A stretch of 41,970 bases of DNA from Selenomonadaceae bacterium. GTDB lineage: Bacteria; Bacillota; Negativicutes; Selenomonadales; Selenomonadaceae. The notes below the pieces were generated by a model. The model worked only from the letters and a program-made list of their open reading frames with translations. It ran no database searches and was not told the DNA's origin. The translations under genes were made by a program, and so were the position numbers. This document shows, in pieces, positions 8,640 through 16,793 of the stretch; the first letter of the stretch is position 1, and each line of letters opens with the position of its first letter. The stretch is from the NCBI GenBank assembly GCA_017635875.1, contig JAGBKP010000073.1, positions 1 to 41,970 on the forward strand, given 5' to 3'.

Positions 8640-9494
8640 ATGAAAACTGCGGTAATATACGGGGCTACCACTACGGGAAGAAATGTTCGTAAATTATTCG
8701 AGGGGGGGGGGGTAACCAAATACAATATTTTATACTTTGTTGACGGAAATCCTCGACTTCATGGTCAAACAGTTGACGATTTGCTTGTGAAATCTCCCGA
8801 CGCTATTTTTGAAGATATGCCGGAAATCATCGTTATGGGTATCTTGACAGGGTATGAAGAAGCCAAAGACTACTTGGTAAAAAAAGGTTTTCCCGAAGAA
8901 CGAATCATAACTAGGTATGTTGATTTAGCCACTCGAGCGAGAAGACAATGTTTGGCCGATACGGCAAAAATACTTGCCGAGTATAAAGTTTTAGGCGCAG
9001 TAGCAGAGCTCGGCGTTTATAGAGGCGATTTTGCCAAAGAGATAAATCGCGTATTTCCCGATAGGACGCTATATCTTTTTGACACATTTGAAGGCTTTCC
9101 ATACGAGGATTTTGCGTATGACAGCGAAAGCGAACTTTTGACAAATTACGTAGGACGCTTTCAAGACACGTCGGTTGAGTTTGTACTTGGGCAAATGCCG
9201 CATCCGGGTAAATGCATCGTAAGAAAGGGCTATTTTCCGGAGACGGCGGAGGGATTAGAAAACGAAGAATTCGCTTTTGTCAGTATTGACGTTGATTTGT
9301 ACAAGCCTATATTGGACGGGTTGAATTATTTTTGGCCGCGATTAGTAAACGGCGGCGTTATATTTGTTCACGATTATTTTTCCGAATCATATTTTGGCGC
9401 AAAGAAAGCCATAGACGAATTTGCCGCGCAAAGAAATATTGCGTTTACGCCAATCGGCGATACGCTTAGCGTTATCTTTCGCAAGAGCGGCTGA
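8640..9494 (+). CDS. TylF/macrocin-like O-methyltransferase with module; contains G11 tract
   Basis: A class I SAM methyltransferase of the TylF/MycF type. After an N-terminal module of about 95 residues (TAVIYGATTTGRNV, FVDGNPRLHGQ) come VAELGVYRGDF as SAM motif I, YLFDTFEGFP, VSIDVDLYKP and FVHDYF with conserved acidic metal ligands. A run of 11 G about 20 codons after the start encodes a Gly-Gly-Gly loop absent from the tandem paralogue. The gene is in frame (ON) at this length; gain or loss of one G would truncate it. AAAGGA precedes the ATG. Together with the next gene it forms a tandem duplication. Confidence 0.85.
   Translation: MKTAVIYGATTTGRNVRKLFEGGGVTKYNILYFVDGNPRLHGQTVDDLLVKSPDAIFEDMPEIIVMGILTGYEEAKDYLVKKGFPEERIITRYVDLATRARRQCLADTAKILAEYKVLGAVAELGVYRGDFAKEINRVFPDRTLYLFDTFEGFPYEDFAYDSESELLTNYVGRFQDTSVEFVLGQMPHPGKCIVRKGYFPETAEGLENEEFAFVSIDVDLYKPILDGLNYFWPRLVNGGVIFVHDYFSESYFGAKKAIDEFAAQRNIAFTPIGDTLSVIFRKSG
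8702..8712 (+). repeat. G11 tract, probable phase-variation switch
   Basis: Eleven G about 60 bases after the ATG of a surface-glycan methyltransferase gene, within codons read as E-G-G-G-V. The neighbouring paralogue has no such run at the same place. At 11 G the gene is in frame. Confidence 0.75.
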
Positions 9495-9510
9495 TAAGAA
9501 AGGAATAAAT

Positions 9511-10362
9511 ATGAAAACTGCAGTAATATACGGCGCGTCCATGACAGGCAAGGATGTGTACCGACAAGTAAAGGATAAGTATGATATTTTGTTTTTTGTT
9601 GATCGTAATCCTGCGCTGGTGGGGGAGGAAATTGACGGATATCCGATAAAAGAAGAAAAGGCGGTACTTGACGCAAAACCCGATATTTTAATTATGGGGG
9701 TGCTTACGGGCTATGAAACGAGCGCAAAAAAATATGCTGAAAACGGTTTTCCCGCCGAAAGGATAATAACTTCATACGTTGACTTACCGCATCGAGCCAG
9801 AACAAAAGCGCTTGAAATGGCGGCAAGCATCATAAAGGAGAAAAATGTGCCTGGAGCCGTAGCGGAATTAGGAGTATATCGCGGCGATTTCTCGCGGGAG
9901 ATTAACCGAGTATTTTCGGATAAGACATTATATCTCTTTGATACATTTGAGGGATTTCCCGACGATGATTTGCAATTTGATGAGGAAAACGATCTGCTCT
10001 TGACAAAAGTTGGAAAACTTGACAATACGTCCGTTGAGATGGTGAGAAATAAATTGCCTCACCCAGAAAAAGCAAAATTCATCAAAGGCTACTTCCCGGC
10101 CAGCATAAATAGGGGGGGTATAGCAGACGACAGGTTTTCTTTTGTCAATATTGACGTGGATTTATATAAGCCTATATTGGCTGGATTGAATTGGTTTTGG
10201 CCGAGATTATCGCCATACGGCTATATATTTGTTCACGATTATTTTTCGTTGTCTTACGTCGGAGCGAAAAAAGCTATCGAAGAATTCGCCGAAGCGAATA
10301 AAGTGAACTTCAGCCCCATAGGCGACACACTTAGCGTTGCTTTTTGTAAGAATGGCAAATAA
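9511..10362 (+). CDS. TylF/macrocin-like O-methyltransferase, tandem paralogue
   Basis: A paralogue of the preceding gene along its whole length, with the same MKTAVIYGA start, VDRNPALVGEEI module, VAELGVYRGDF SAM motif, NIDVDLYKPILAGLN and FVHDYFSLSY. The start at 9511 follows AAAGGAA at a good distance; an in-frame extension back to 9421 would only overlap the upstream gene. It probably methylates a different position or sugar from its twin, perhaps on the heptose made downstream, by analogy with methylated heptoses of Campylobacter capsules. A G7 run at 10112-10118 is short and probably stable. Confidence 0.85.
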   Translation: MKTAVIYGASMTGKDVYRQVKDKYDILFFVDRNPALVGEEIDGYPIKEEKAVLDAKPDILIMGVLTGYETSAKKYAENGFPAERIITSYVDLPHRARTKALEMAASIIKEKNVPGAVAELGVYRGDFSREINRVFSDKTLYLFDTFEGFPDDDLQFDEENDLLLTKVGKLDNTSVEMVRNKLPHPEKAKFIKGYFPASINRGGIADDRFSFVNIDVDLYKPILAGLNWFWPRLSPYGYIFVHDYFSLSYVGAKKAIEEFAEANKVNFSPIGDTLSVAFCKNGK

Positions 10363-10388
10363 GGGTAAAACTAATTGGAGGCGGTAAG

Positions 10389-11363
10389 ATGATCATAGCC
10401 AGAAGCCCCTTGCGGATAACATTAGGCGGCGGTGGTACGGATTTGGCATCGTATTACGAAAAACGCGGCGGATTTTTGCTGTCGGCGGCTATAGACAAAT
10501 ATGTCTATATACTGTTAAACAAAACTTTCGACGGTTCGCTTTTGGCAAAATATTCCAAGATTGAACGGGCGCACAAAGCCGACGAGTTGCAACATCCCAT
10601 TATTCGCGAAGCGTTAAAAATGATGAATCTTGAAACAGTGCCGATTGAGATTTGTTCTATGGCGGATATACCCGCGGGCACGGGACTTGGTTCCTCAAGC
10701 ACATTTACCACCGCTCTTTTGACCGCTCTTCATTGCTATACGGGAAATCCCGTTCGTTCGCGGCGAATTGCCGAGGAGGCTTGCGAGATAGAAATAAATC
10801 GTCTGGGCGAGCCGATAGGGAAACAGGATCAGTATATATCTGCTTACGGCAGTATTATGGAGATGGAGTTTCAAAAGGACGGTTCGGTTGAAATAGAACC
10901 CGTGCATCTATCCGATGAGACTTTTTACAATCTTGAGGACGGTTTGTCATTGTTTTTTACCGGCTATTCCCGCTCGGCGAGTAATATTTTAAAGGAGCAG
11001 GATACAAAGTCAAAATCCTCCGATGAAGAGATGCTTAACAATCTCGACGATGTTAAGCGAATGGGTATTGAGAGCAAAAACGCTTTGGAGCGCGGCGACC
11101 TTGTAACCTTTGCAGAGATAATGAACGAGCATTGGGAGAAGAAGAAGAAACGTTCCGGCGGTATGAGTAATCCCAAGATTGACGAGTGGTACCAATTAGC
11201 TATGAAAAACGGCGCATTGGGCGGCAAGTTGATAGGAGCCGGCGGAGGCGGATTTTTGATGTTCTTTGCCAACGACAAGCCGAAACTTCGCCAAATAATG
11301 AAGAATGCCGGACTTGAGGAAGTGCGTTTTCGTTTTGAGATGGAAGGAGCGAAGATATTATAA
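10389..11363 (+). CDS. hddA: D-glycero-alpha-D-manno-heptose-7-phosphate kinase
   Basis: A GHMP-family sugar kinase matching HddA, which phosphorylates D-glycero-alpha-D-manno-heptose 7-phosphate at C1. It starts with RSPLRITLGGGGTDLASYY, the hallmark of heptose and fucose kinases. The ATP-binding loop is IPAGTGLGSSS near residues 98-108, and a late GGKLIGAGGGGFLMFF is the third GHMP motif. At 324 residues it has the usual length. It sits directly before the nucleotidyltransferase/phosphatase fusion and gmhA, making a complete GDP-heptose branch. AGGCGG precedes the ATG. Confidence 0.93.
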   Translation: MIIARSPLRITLGGGGTDLASYYEKRGGFLLSAAIDKYVYILLNKTFDGSLLAKYSKIERAHKADELQHPIIREALKMMNLETVPIEICSMADIPAGTGLGSSSTFTTALLTALHCYTGNPVRSRRIAEEACEIEINRLGEPIGKQDQYISAYGSIMEMEFQKDGSVEIEPVHLSDETFYNLEDGLSLFFTGYSRSASNILKEQDTKSKSSDEEMLNNLDDVKRMGIESKNALERGDLVTFAEIMNEHWEKKKKRSGGMSNPKIDEWYQLAMKNGALGGKLIGAGGGGFLMFFANDKPKLRQIMKNAGLEEVRFRFEMEGAKIL

Positions 11364-11377
11364 ATTTCAACGGCAGA

Positions 11378-12694
11378 TTGGAAGATACAGAAGTTATTGT
11401 CTTGATGGGCGGTTTGGGAACTAGGCTGGGACTTGCCGATCGACCAAAAGTTCTTGCCGATGTAAATGGAAGACCGTTCTTTGACTGGCAGTTAAAAATC
11501 TTAAAGCGTTGGGGTTTTCGCAAGTTCATTTTCCTCGTGGGTTATATGAGCGATGCCGTTAAAAAACATTACGGCAACGGAGAAAAATTTGGCGTAGAAA
11601 TAAAATATTCCGCAGACGGAGAAAAGCCCTTGGGCACCGGCGGCGCATTAAAAAAAGCCGACGCGCTTATTGACGGCGATTTTTTGCTAATGTATGGCGA
11701 TTCATTTATGGATATAGACTATCAAGAGATGGTTTATCATTATGCCGATATTAAAAACGACAACTTACTTGGGATGACAGCGATTCTGCACAATAAAAAT
11801 GCGCTCGACAGGAGTAATGTCGAATATAAGGACGATGGGCGAATTTTTTACGATAAGTTTAATCCCACGCCGAAGATGGAATATGTCGACTATGGCATTT
11901 CAATTATGGCAAAAGAAATCTTGCGCAATATTCCCGCCGATGTCTATTTCGATATTGCCGAACTTATGAATAGCGTTTCAAAGGAAGATAAATTGTTCGG
12001 TCATGTGGTGACGCGTCGATTTTATGAAATCGGTTCGCCTACGTCGTTGGACGAATTTCGCGCCTATGCGCGACAACGATTTTTGCAAAAAAGAAAAGCC
12101 GTATTCTTTGATCGCGACGGCGTTATCAACGAGATTATACTAAACGAAGAAACAGAGCAGCTTGACTCGCCTTTTGAAATCGTCGATTTTCACTATAAAG
12201 ACGGCGCTATCGACGCAATGCGAAAACTCCAAGACGCGGGCTATTTGTTGTTTGTTGTCACAAATCAACCTGCGGCGGCAAAGGGGAATACGACGCTAAA
12301 AAAATTGTACGCGCTCAATCGGTGGCTCGAAAAAGACTTGCAACAGCGCGGAGTAAAAATCGAATTTATAAATATGTGTCCGCATCATCCGTCTGGTACG
12401 GAGCGGAGCAAACAAAAATTTTTGCTCGGCGAATGCGACTGCCGCAAACCAAAATCCGGCTTAATCACCGATTTATTAAGTGTGTACGGGATAGATACGG
12501 AAAATTCCTTTATGGTCGGTGATTCTTATACCGACGTGTTAGCCGCAAAAGGGGCAAACATAAAATCAATTTTGCTCGGCGATTTGAAATGTGATGCTTG
12601 TAGTCGTTTGGCGGGAAACAAACCCGATTTTATAATCAACGATGTCACTGAGTTGCCGACTATTATACGAGGAGGAACCAATAATGCTGAATGA
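11378..12694 (+). CDS. hddC-gmhB: Fusion of GDP-heptose guanylyltransferase (HddC-like) and heptose-bisphosphate phosphatase (GmhB-like)
   Basis: Residues 1-225 form an NTP transferase domain (VIVLMGGLGTRLG, RPKVLADVNGRPF, KPLGTGGALKKA, LLMYGDSF), like HddC, which makes the GDP-heptose. From about residue 240 a HAD-IIIA phosphatase follows: AVFFDRDGVINE with the nucleophile Asp, FVVTNQPAAAKG, a Zn loop CPHHPSG...CDCRKPK, and MVGDSYTDVLAAK. This matches GmhB, which removes the C7 phosphate before guanylylation. The two consecutive steps are therefore on one polypeptide. The start is uncertain: TTG 11378 has no clear ribosome site, while GGAAGGAG lies too far upstream, nearer 11357. The 3' end overlaps gmhA by 11 bases. 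Confidence 0.9.
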   Translation: MEDTEVIVLMGGLGTRLGLADRPKVLADVNGRPFFDWQLKILKRWGFRKFIFLVGYMSDAVKKHYGNGEKFGVEIKYSADGEKPLGTGGALKKADALIDGDFLLMYGDSFMDIDYQEMVYHYADIKNDNLLGMTAILHNKNALDRSNVEYKDDGRIFYDKFNPTPKMEYVDYGISIMAKEILRNIPADVYFDIAELMNSVSKEDKLFGHVVTRRFYEIGSPTSLDEFRAYARQRFLQKRKAVFFDRDGVINEIILNEETEQLDSPFEIVDFHYKDGAIDAMRKLQDAGYLLFVVTNQPAAAKGNTTLKKLYALNRWLEKDLQQRGVKIEFINMCPHHPSGTERSKQKFLLGECDCRKPKSGLITDLLSVYGIDTENSFMVGDSYTDVLAAKGANIKSILLGDLKCDACSRLAGNKPDFIINDVTELPTIIRGGTNNAE

Positions 12695-13256
12695 CTACAT
12701 TGAAAATTATCTGCAGGAAACCAAACAAATAGCGGATACCGTGTCGAAAACCGAAATAGCTAATGCAGTAGATATTTTGGCAAAAACGAAAAAAGAGGGC
12801 GGTCGCCTGTTTATATTAGGCGTAGGCGGTAGCGCGGCAAACGCGTCCCATGCAGTCAATGATTTTAGAAAAATCGGCGGCATTGAAACCTATGCGCCGA
12901 CCGACAACGTATCGGAACTCACGGCGCGCACGAACGACGAGGGCTGGGAGACAACATTTGTCGAGTGGCTGAAAACGTCGCGCATCAATGCAAACGATGC
13001 TGTAATGGTGTTTTCCGTTGGCGGAGGTAGCGAAACGACCTCGCTCAACATCGTCAATGCACTGAAATTAGCGCGGGAGGTAAAAGCGAAAATTATATCA
13101 ATCGTATCAAGAAACGGCGGTTATGCAAAAGAGGTCTCTGACGCTTGTATGCTAATACCAGTAGTAGCAGACGAGCGTATAACGCCGCATGCCGAAGGAT
13201 GGCAGGGCGTTGTTTGGCATTTGCTGGTGAATGCTATGAAGAATAAAGACATATGA
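12684..13256 (+). CDS. gmhA: Sedoheptulose-7-phosphate isomerase
   Basis: A SIS-domain sugar-phosphate isomerase that converts sedoheptulose 7-phosphate to D-glycero-D-manno-heptose 7-phosphate, the first step of heptose synthesis. Typical motifs are LGVGGSAANASHAVNDFRK and the second phosphate-binding stretch FSVGGGSETTS. At about 190 residues the length is normal. The start ATG 12684 follows AGGAGG at 8 bases, inside the end of the upstream fusion gene. Its placement next to hddA and hddC-gmhB and just before a transaldolase supports the assignment. It differs in sequence style from GmhA of proteobacterial core LPS loci, as do Campylobacter capsule GmhA2 proteins. Confidence 0.92.
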   Translation: MLNDYIENYLQETKQIADTVSKTEIANAVDILAKTKKEGGRLFILGVGGSAANASHAVNDFRKIGGIETYAPTDNVSELTARTNDEGWETTFVEWLKTSRINANDAVMVFSVGGGSETTSLNIVNALKLAREVKAKIISIVSRNGGYAKEVSDACMLIPVVADERITPHAEGWQGVVWHLLVNAMKNKDI

Positions 13257-13274
13257 TAAGAGGAGTTTGAAAAA

Positions 13275-13991
13275 ATGAAGATTGAGGATTTAAAAGTTGA
13301 TATTTACGCCGACGGAGCGGATATTGACGGAATGCTTGAGATGAGCAATAAAAGCTATATAAAGGGTTTTACCACTAATCCGTCGCTGATGAAAAAAGCG
13401 GGCGTTAAAGACTATGCTAAATTTGCAAAAGAGGTAACAAGTCACATCACTGATTTGCCAATTTCATTTGAAGTGTTTGCCGATGATTTTCCTACGATGA
13501 AAAAGGAAGCGTTGATTTTGTCGAAGTTTGGCAAAAATGTATTTGTGAAAATTCCCGTTACCAATACTAAAGGCGAATCCTCTGCAAACTTAGTGAAGGA
13601 ATTGAGCGCAGAGGGTGTAAATCTGAATATAACGGCGATATTCACATTAGAGCAGACGGAAAAAATCGTGGACGCTTTGTCCGGCAACACGAAAAATATA
13701 ATATCCGTATTCGCGGGGAGAATCGCCGATACCGGCGTTGACCCGGAACCGCTTATGAAGAAGGCGGCGAAAATTTGTCACGAAAAACAGGGGACAAAAC
13801 TCTTATGGGCAAGCTGCCGCGAGGTATTCAACGTCGTACAGGCCGATCGTAGCGATACGGATATCATAACCGTCACAAATGATATTTTGGGCAAGTTGAA
13901 AATGTTTGAGAAGGATTTGACTGAATATTCCCTTGATACGGTAAAGCAGTTCTATGAAGACGGTAAAAGTTTAGGATTTCATATCGCGTAA
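13275..13991 (+). CDS. Transaldolase-family protein (short TalC/FSA type)
   Basis: A class I aldolase-fold protein of about 238 residues. The start IYADGADIDGM and GFTTNPSLMKKAG are family motifs, and the Schiff-base lysine lies in VFVKIPVT. In ISVFAGRI the aromatic residue is Phe, as in true transaldolases; fructose-6-phosphate aldolases typically have Tyr there. I therefore favour transaldolase, which makes or consumes sedoheptulose 7-phosphate, the substrate of GmhA. It is 18 bases after gmhA and clearly in the same transcription unit. A housekeeping-type role is possible, but the location argues for supply of heptose precursor. Confidence 0.82.
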   Translation: MKIEDLKVDIYADGADIDGMLEMSNKSYIKGFTTNPSLMKKAGVKDYAKFAKEVTSHITDLPISFEVFADDFPTMKKEALILSKFGKNVFVKIPVTNTKGESSANLVKELSAEGVNLNITAIFTLEQTEKIVDALSGNTKNIISVFAGRIADTGVDPEPLMKKAAKICHEKQGTKLLWASCREVFNVVQADRSDTDIITVTNDILGKLKMFEKDLTEYSLDTVKQFYEDGKSLGFHIA

Positions 13992-14013
13992 AGTTAGAAT
14001 CGGAGGATAAAAT

Positions 14014-15237
14014 TTGTCACCTGTTGTAATTGTCGTGCCAGTATATAAGAAAGAATTATCTGCTTCTGAAAAGATATCTCTCGATAGATTATATAAAACA
14101 TTGGGTAAATATCCCATTGTTTTCGTAGCCCCAGCAAAATTGAGTGATTATTTAAAGTGTAAAGGATATGTTGTGGAAAGTTTTCACGATGAATTTTTTA
14201 AAGATATTCTTTCTTATAGTAAAATGCTACTCACTCCTGATTTTTATAGAAGATTTTCTACATACGAATATATGTTGATTCATCAGTTGGACGCATTTGT
14301 ATTTTCAGATCAGCTTATAAAGTGGTGTGATAAAGGTTATGATTTTATTGGAGCACCTATGCCGCGTATATGGTGGCCAAATTTGACAAAACATCCATGG
14401 AACGGCGGGTTGTCTTTACGAAAAGTGTCAAGCTTTATTCAGGTGACAAAAATTCGAGAGGAAATTTTTTCTATATCTGGCAGAAAGTCTGAATTTGAGA
14501 GATATGAGGATGCGTTCTTTAGTTATTGTGGAGAGCACAAAAACATAGACTTTTCAGTCCCTACATTTAATGAGGGGAAACTTTTTTCACTTCAAGCCAA
14601 TATAGGACATTGTTATAGTAAATTGAAGATACAAAATTTACCATTTGCATGTCACGGATGGAACAAACCGCATTATTTCCCTTTTTGGCGAAAATATATT
14701 GAATACTTTTCAGGTCAATTGGATGCGGTGGAAGCAGAAGTTAATAATAGTCAGGGTTGGTCTTATGATGAGCAACGTAGAAAATTTATAGATTGTTATT
14801 ACTTGATGCCGCGAATTATGAGAAATAATCCATCAGAAGCATATGATGTGTTTGCTCGATTATACCAGATTGATGCTAAATATGTTTTGTGGGGCTATGG
14901 TTTTTGGGGTAGAGATGCTGTTGATTTTTTTCGCTACATTGGCGTAAAATTGAAAATAATATTTGATATTAAAGCTAATAATAATGATACAGTAGATGGA
15001 ATACCTAAGATGATACCCGATTTAAATTTGATAAAATCAAGCGGGTACAAAGTGATTATTGCTACAGATAAATACGAAAAGGAAATCGCTTCTCAACTCA
15101 TTGCTATTGGAATGAAAAAAGATATAGATTATTGTGATTTTATTACGCTAAAAAAGAATTTTATAAATGAATATTACAAAGGTATCTGCGGTAGGATGTT
15201 TTTATCAAAGAATGTAAATTGGGAGGATAATATATGA
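14014..15237 (+). CDS. DUF5672 glycosyltransferase with C-terminal Rossmann-like module
   Basis: The N-terminal 270 residues match the DUF5672 family of capsule and O-antigen proteins, thought to be glycosyltransferases. Markers are YMLIHQLDAFVFSD, GYDFIGAPMPRIWW, WNGGLSLRK and the late CHGWNK. From about residue 288 the shared module appears at the C-terminus (YVLWGYGFWGRDAVDFF, IIFDIKANNNDTVDG, KVIIATDKYEK). The start is TTG 14014 after GGAGG. Its stop overlaps the next start as ATGA. Base composition is visibly more AT-rich than the heptose genes just upstream, suggesting a different origin. Confidence 0.78.
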   Translation: MSPVVIVVPVYKKELSASEKISLDRLYKTLGKYPIVFVAPAKLSDYLKCKGYVVESFHDEFFKDILSYSKMLLTPDFYRRFSTYEYMLIHQLDAFVFSDQLIKWCDKGYDFIGAPMPRIWWPNLTKHPWNGGLSLRKVSSFIQVTKIREEIFSISGRKSEFERYEDAFFSYCGEHKNIDFSVPTFNEGKLFSLQANIGHCYSKLKIQNLPFACHGWNKPHYFPFWRKYIEYFSGQLDAVEAEVNNSQGWSYDEQRRKFIDCYYLMPRIMRNNPSEAYDVFARLYQIDAKYVLWGYGFWGRDAVDFFRYIGVKLKIIFDIKANNNDTVDGIPKMIPDLNLIKSSGYKVIIATDKYEKEIASQLIAIGMKKDIDYCDFITLKKNFINEYYKGICGRMFLSKNVNWEDNI

Positions 15238-16793
15238 AACTGTATCAGTTTGATATATTGATTTTTGAATCAATACAATGCAACGAAATTTACATTATCA
15301 ATTATTCAGAATATTATCTTTCAAAGCTATGCGATGCCTTTCCAGTTTTGGAATATATTGCTGGCGGCTGGGATGATGTTCCTTATCGGCAAGGCGTGCA
15401 TGAATTTCGGGGACATCGGATACGTATTACGAATTACGAAAATGTAGAGCGTGTTCCGCAATCAGCGATTCTTTTGATTATCGATCCATATCCGTACGCG
15501 CGTTTTAAATTGGTTTCCTCAAAACAAGAAATTTCTGAACGTTTTTCAAAAATATATTTTTTTGCAGATAAAGAGACAACTTATTATTTATCATACATTG
15601 AAAAATATAAAAATGATGCGCTTGAAAATATCATTGTTTTTCGCAGTGGTCCAGGAGCATCGCGAAATGTCCCTGGAATTGATTTTGGGGATAACGCTCG
15701 CGCGTTATTTGAATATATGCTTCGTGAGGGTTACGACAACGAATACACTCTTGTTTGGCTTGTACGCGATCCTGCGAAATATATCGAAAAATATGAAGGG
15801 AGAAATGTAAGATTTTTCCCATATACAGCATCTGAAACTGATAATGTGAGCATACGAGAAAAATATTATTATTATCTCTGCCATGCAAAATTTATTTTTT
15901 TTACTAATTCGGGAGTGTTTTCGTCACATGCGCGTGCTGATCAGGTGCGTGTTCAGCTTTGGCACGGCTGTGGGTTTAAGAATATACGAAGTGTACGTAT
16001 AGGACGCGATGAATATAAGTATGAGTATATGATTGTTACAAGCAAATTATATGCGAAGCTTCATGAACTAGATTTTGGACTTCGCTCTGATCAGCTTTTG
16101 GTCACAGGCTATCCGAAAGATGATCTCCTGTTTTATCCGATATCTGGGTGGCCACAGAAATTCAACATACATAAGGCAAAGAAATATATTTTTTGGTTGC
16201 CAACATGGAGAACAACTGCCCTTTCGGGAGAGTGGCAAGGGGAAATCGTAAACAAGGAAACAGGATTGCCTATTATAGATACGATGGGGAAACTTGAAGA
16301 AATTAATGAGTTTTTATGCGCAAAGGACATCGTTCTTGTTATTAAATTGCATCCTTGGCAAGAAACAACTGTGTTGCCGGAATTAAATTTGTCTAATGTC
16401 GTTGTTCTAAAGAATGAGTTGCTTGCAAAAGAAGATGTTCAAATAAATGAATTACTGGGACATGCAGATGCTCTTATAAGCGATTATTCCTCTGTAGCCG
16501 TCGACTATACATTGCTTGACCGCCCGATAGGTTTTACATTGGATGATATTGGTGTATATAAAGATCGTCGTGGTTTTCTTTGGGAAAACATTCATGATTG
16601 GTTGCCGGGAATGGAGATATTTTCTGTTCGGGATTTTATGGAATTTATATTCAGCGTATTTGATGGGACAGATCCTTTTCGAGAGAAACGCAGGCAACTT
16701 GATAAAATGTTTCATGATTTTTCAGATGCTAGGAGCTCCTCTAGAGTATTAGAAATGTTGGGAATAAAGCATGGAAATATTGAAGTTTTTTGA
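15234..16793 (+). CDS. CDP-glycerol/CDP-ribitol phosphotransferase family protein (TagF/TarL type)
   Basis: The C-terminal 370 residues match the GT-B-like CDP-glycerol:poly(glycerophosphate) glycerophosphotransferase family. Motifs are VQLWHGCGFKN, a TGYPKDD turn, LVIKLHPW and the conserved LISDYSSVAVDY. It likely adds polyol phosphate units at the inner membrane surface. Because TarI/TarJ-like genes for CDP-ribitol lie 1.7-3.5 kb downstream, ribitol phosphate is the more likely unit than glycerol phosphate. Residues 1-130 are atypical for the family and may be a diverged copy of the shared module. No membrane segment is obvious. The 3' end overlaps the next gene by 23 bases. Confidence 0.85.
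   Translation: MKLYQFDILIFESIQCNEIYIINYSEYYLSKLCDAFPVLEYIAGGWDDVPYRQGVHEFRGHRIRITNYENVERVPQSAILLIIDPYPYARFKLVSSKQEISERFSKIYFFADKETTYYLSYIEKYKNDALENIIVFRSGPGASRNVPGIDFGDNARALFEYMLREGYDNEYTLVWLVRDPAKYIEKYEGRNVRFFPYTASETDNVSIREKYYYYLCHAKFIFFTNSGVFSSHARADQVRVQLWHGCGFKNIRSVRIGRDEYKYEYMIVTSKLYAKLHELDFGLRSDQLLVTGYPKDDLLFYPISGWPQKFNIHKAKKYIFWLPTWRTTALSGEWQGEIVNKETGLPIIDTMGKLEEINEFLCAKDIVLVIKLHPWQETTVLPELNLSNVVVLKNELLAKEDVQINELLGHADALISDYSSVAVDYTLLDRPIGFTLDDIGVYKDRRGFLWENIHDWLPGMEIFSVRDFMEFIFSVFDGTDPFREKRRQLDKMFHDFSDARSSSRVLEMLGIKHGNIEVF

Noticed and set aside
7922-8725. Long minus-strand open frame (267 codons)
   Set aside because: It lies opposite the well-supported epimerase gene and has no recognisable motif or ribosome site; a shadow frame.
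10112-10118. G7 run in the second TylF-like gene as a phase switch
   Set aside because: Seven G is short compared with the 10-12 runs elsewhere and lies late in the gene; probably stable.
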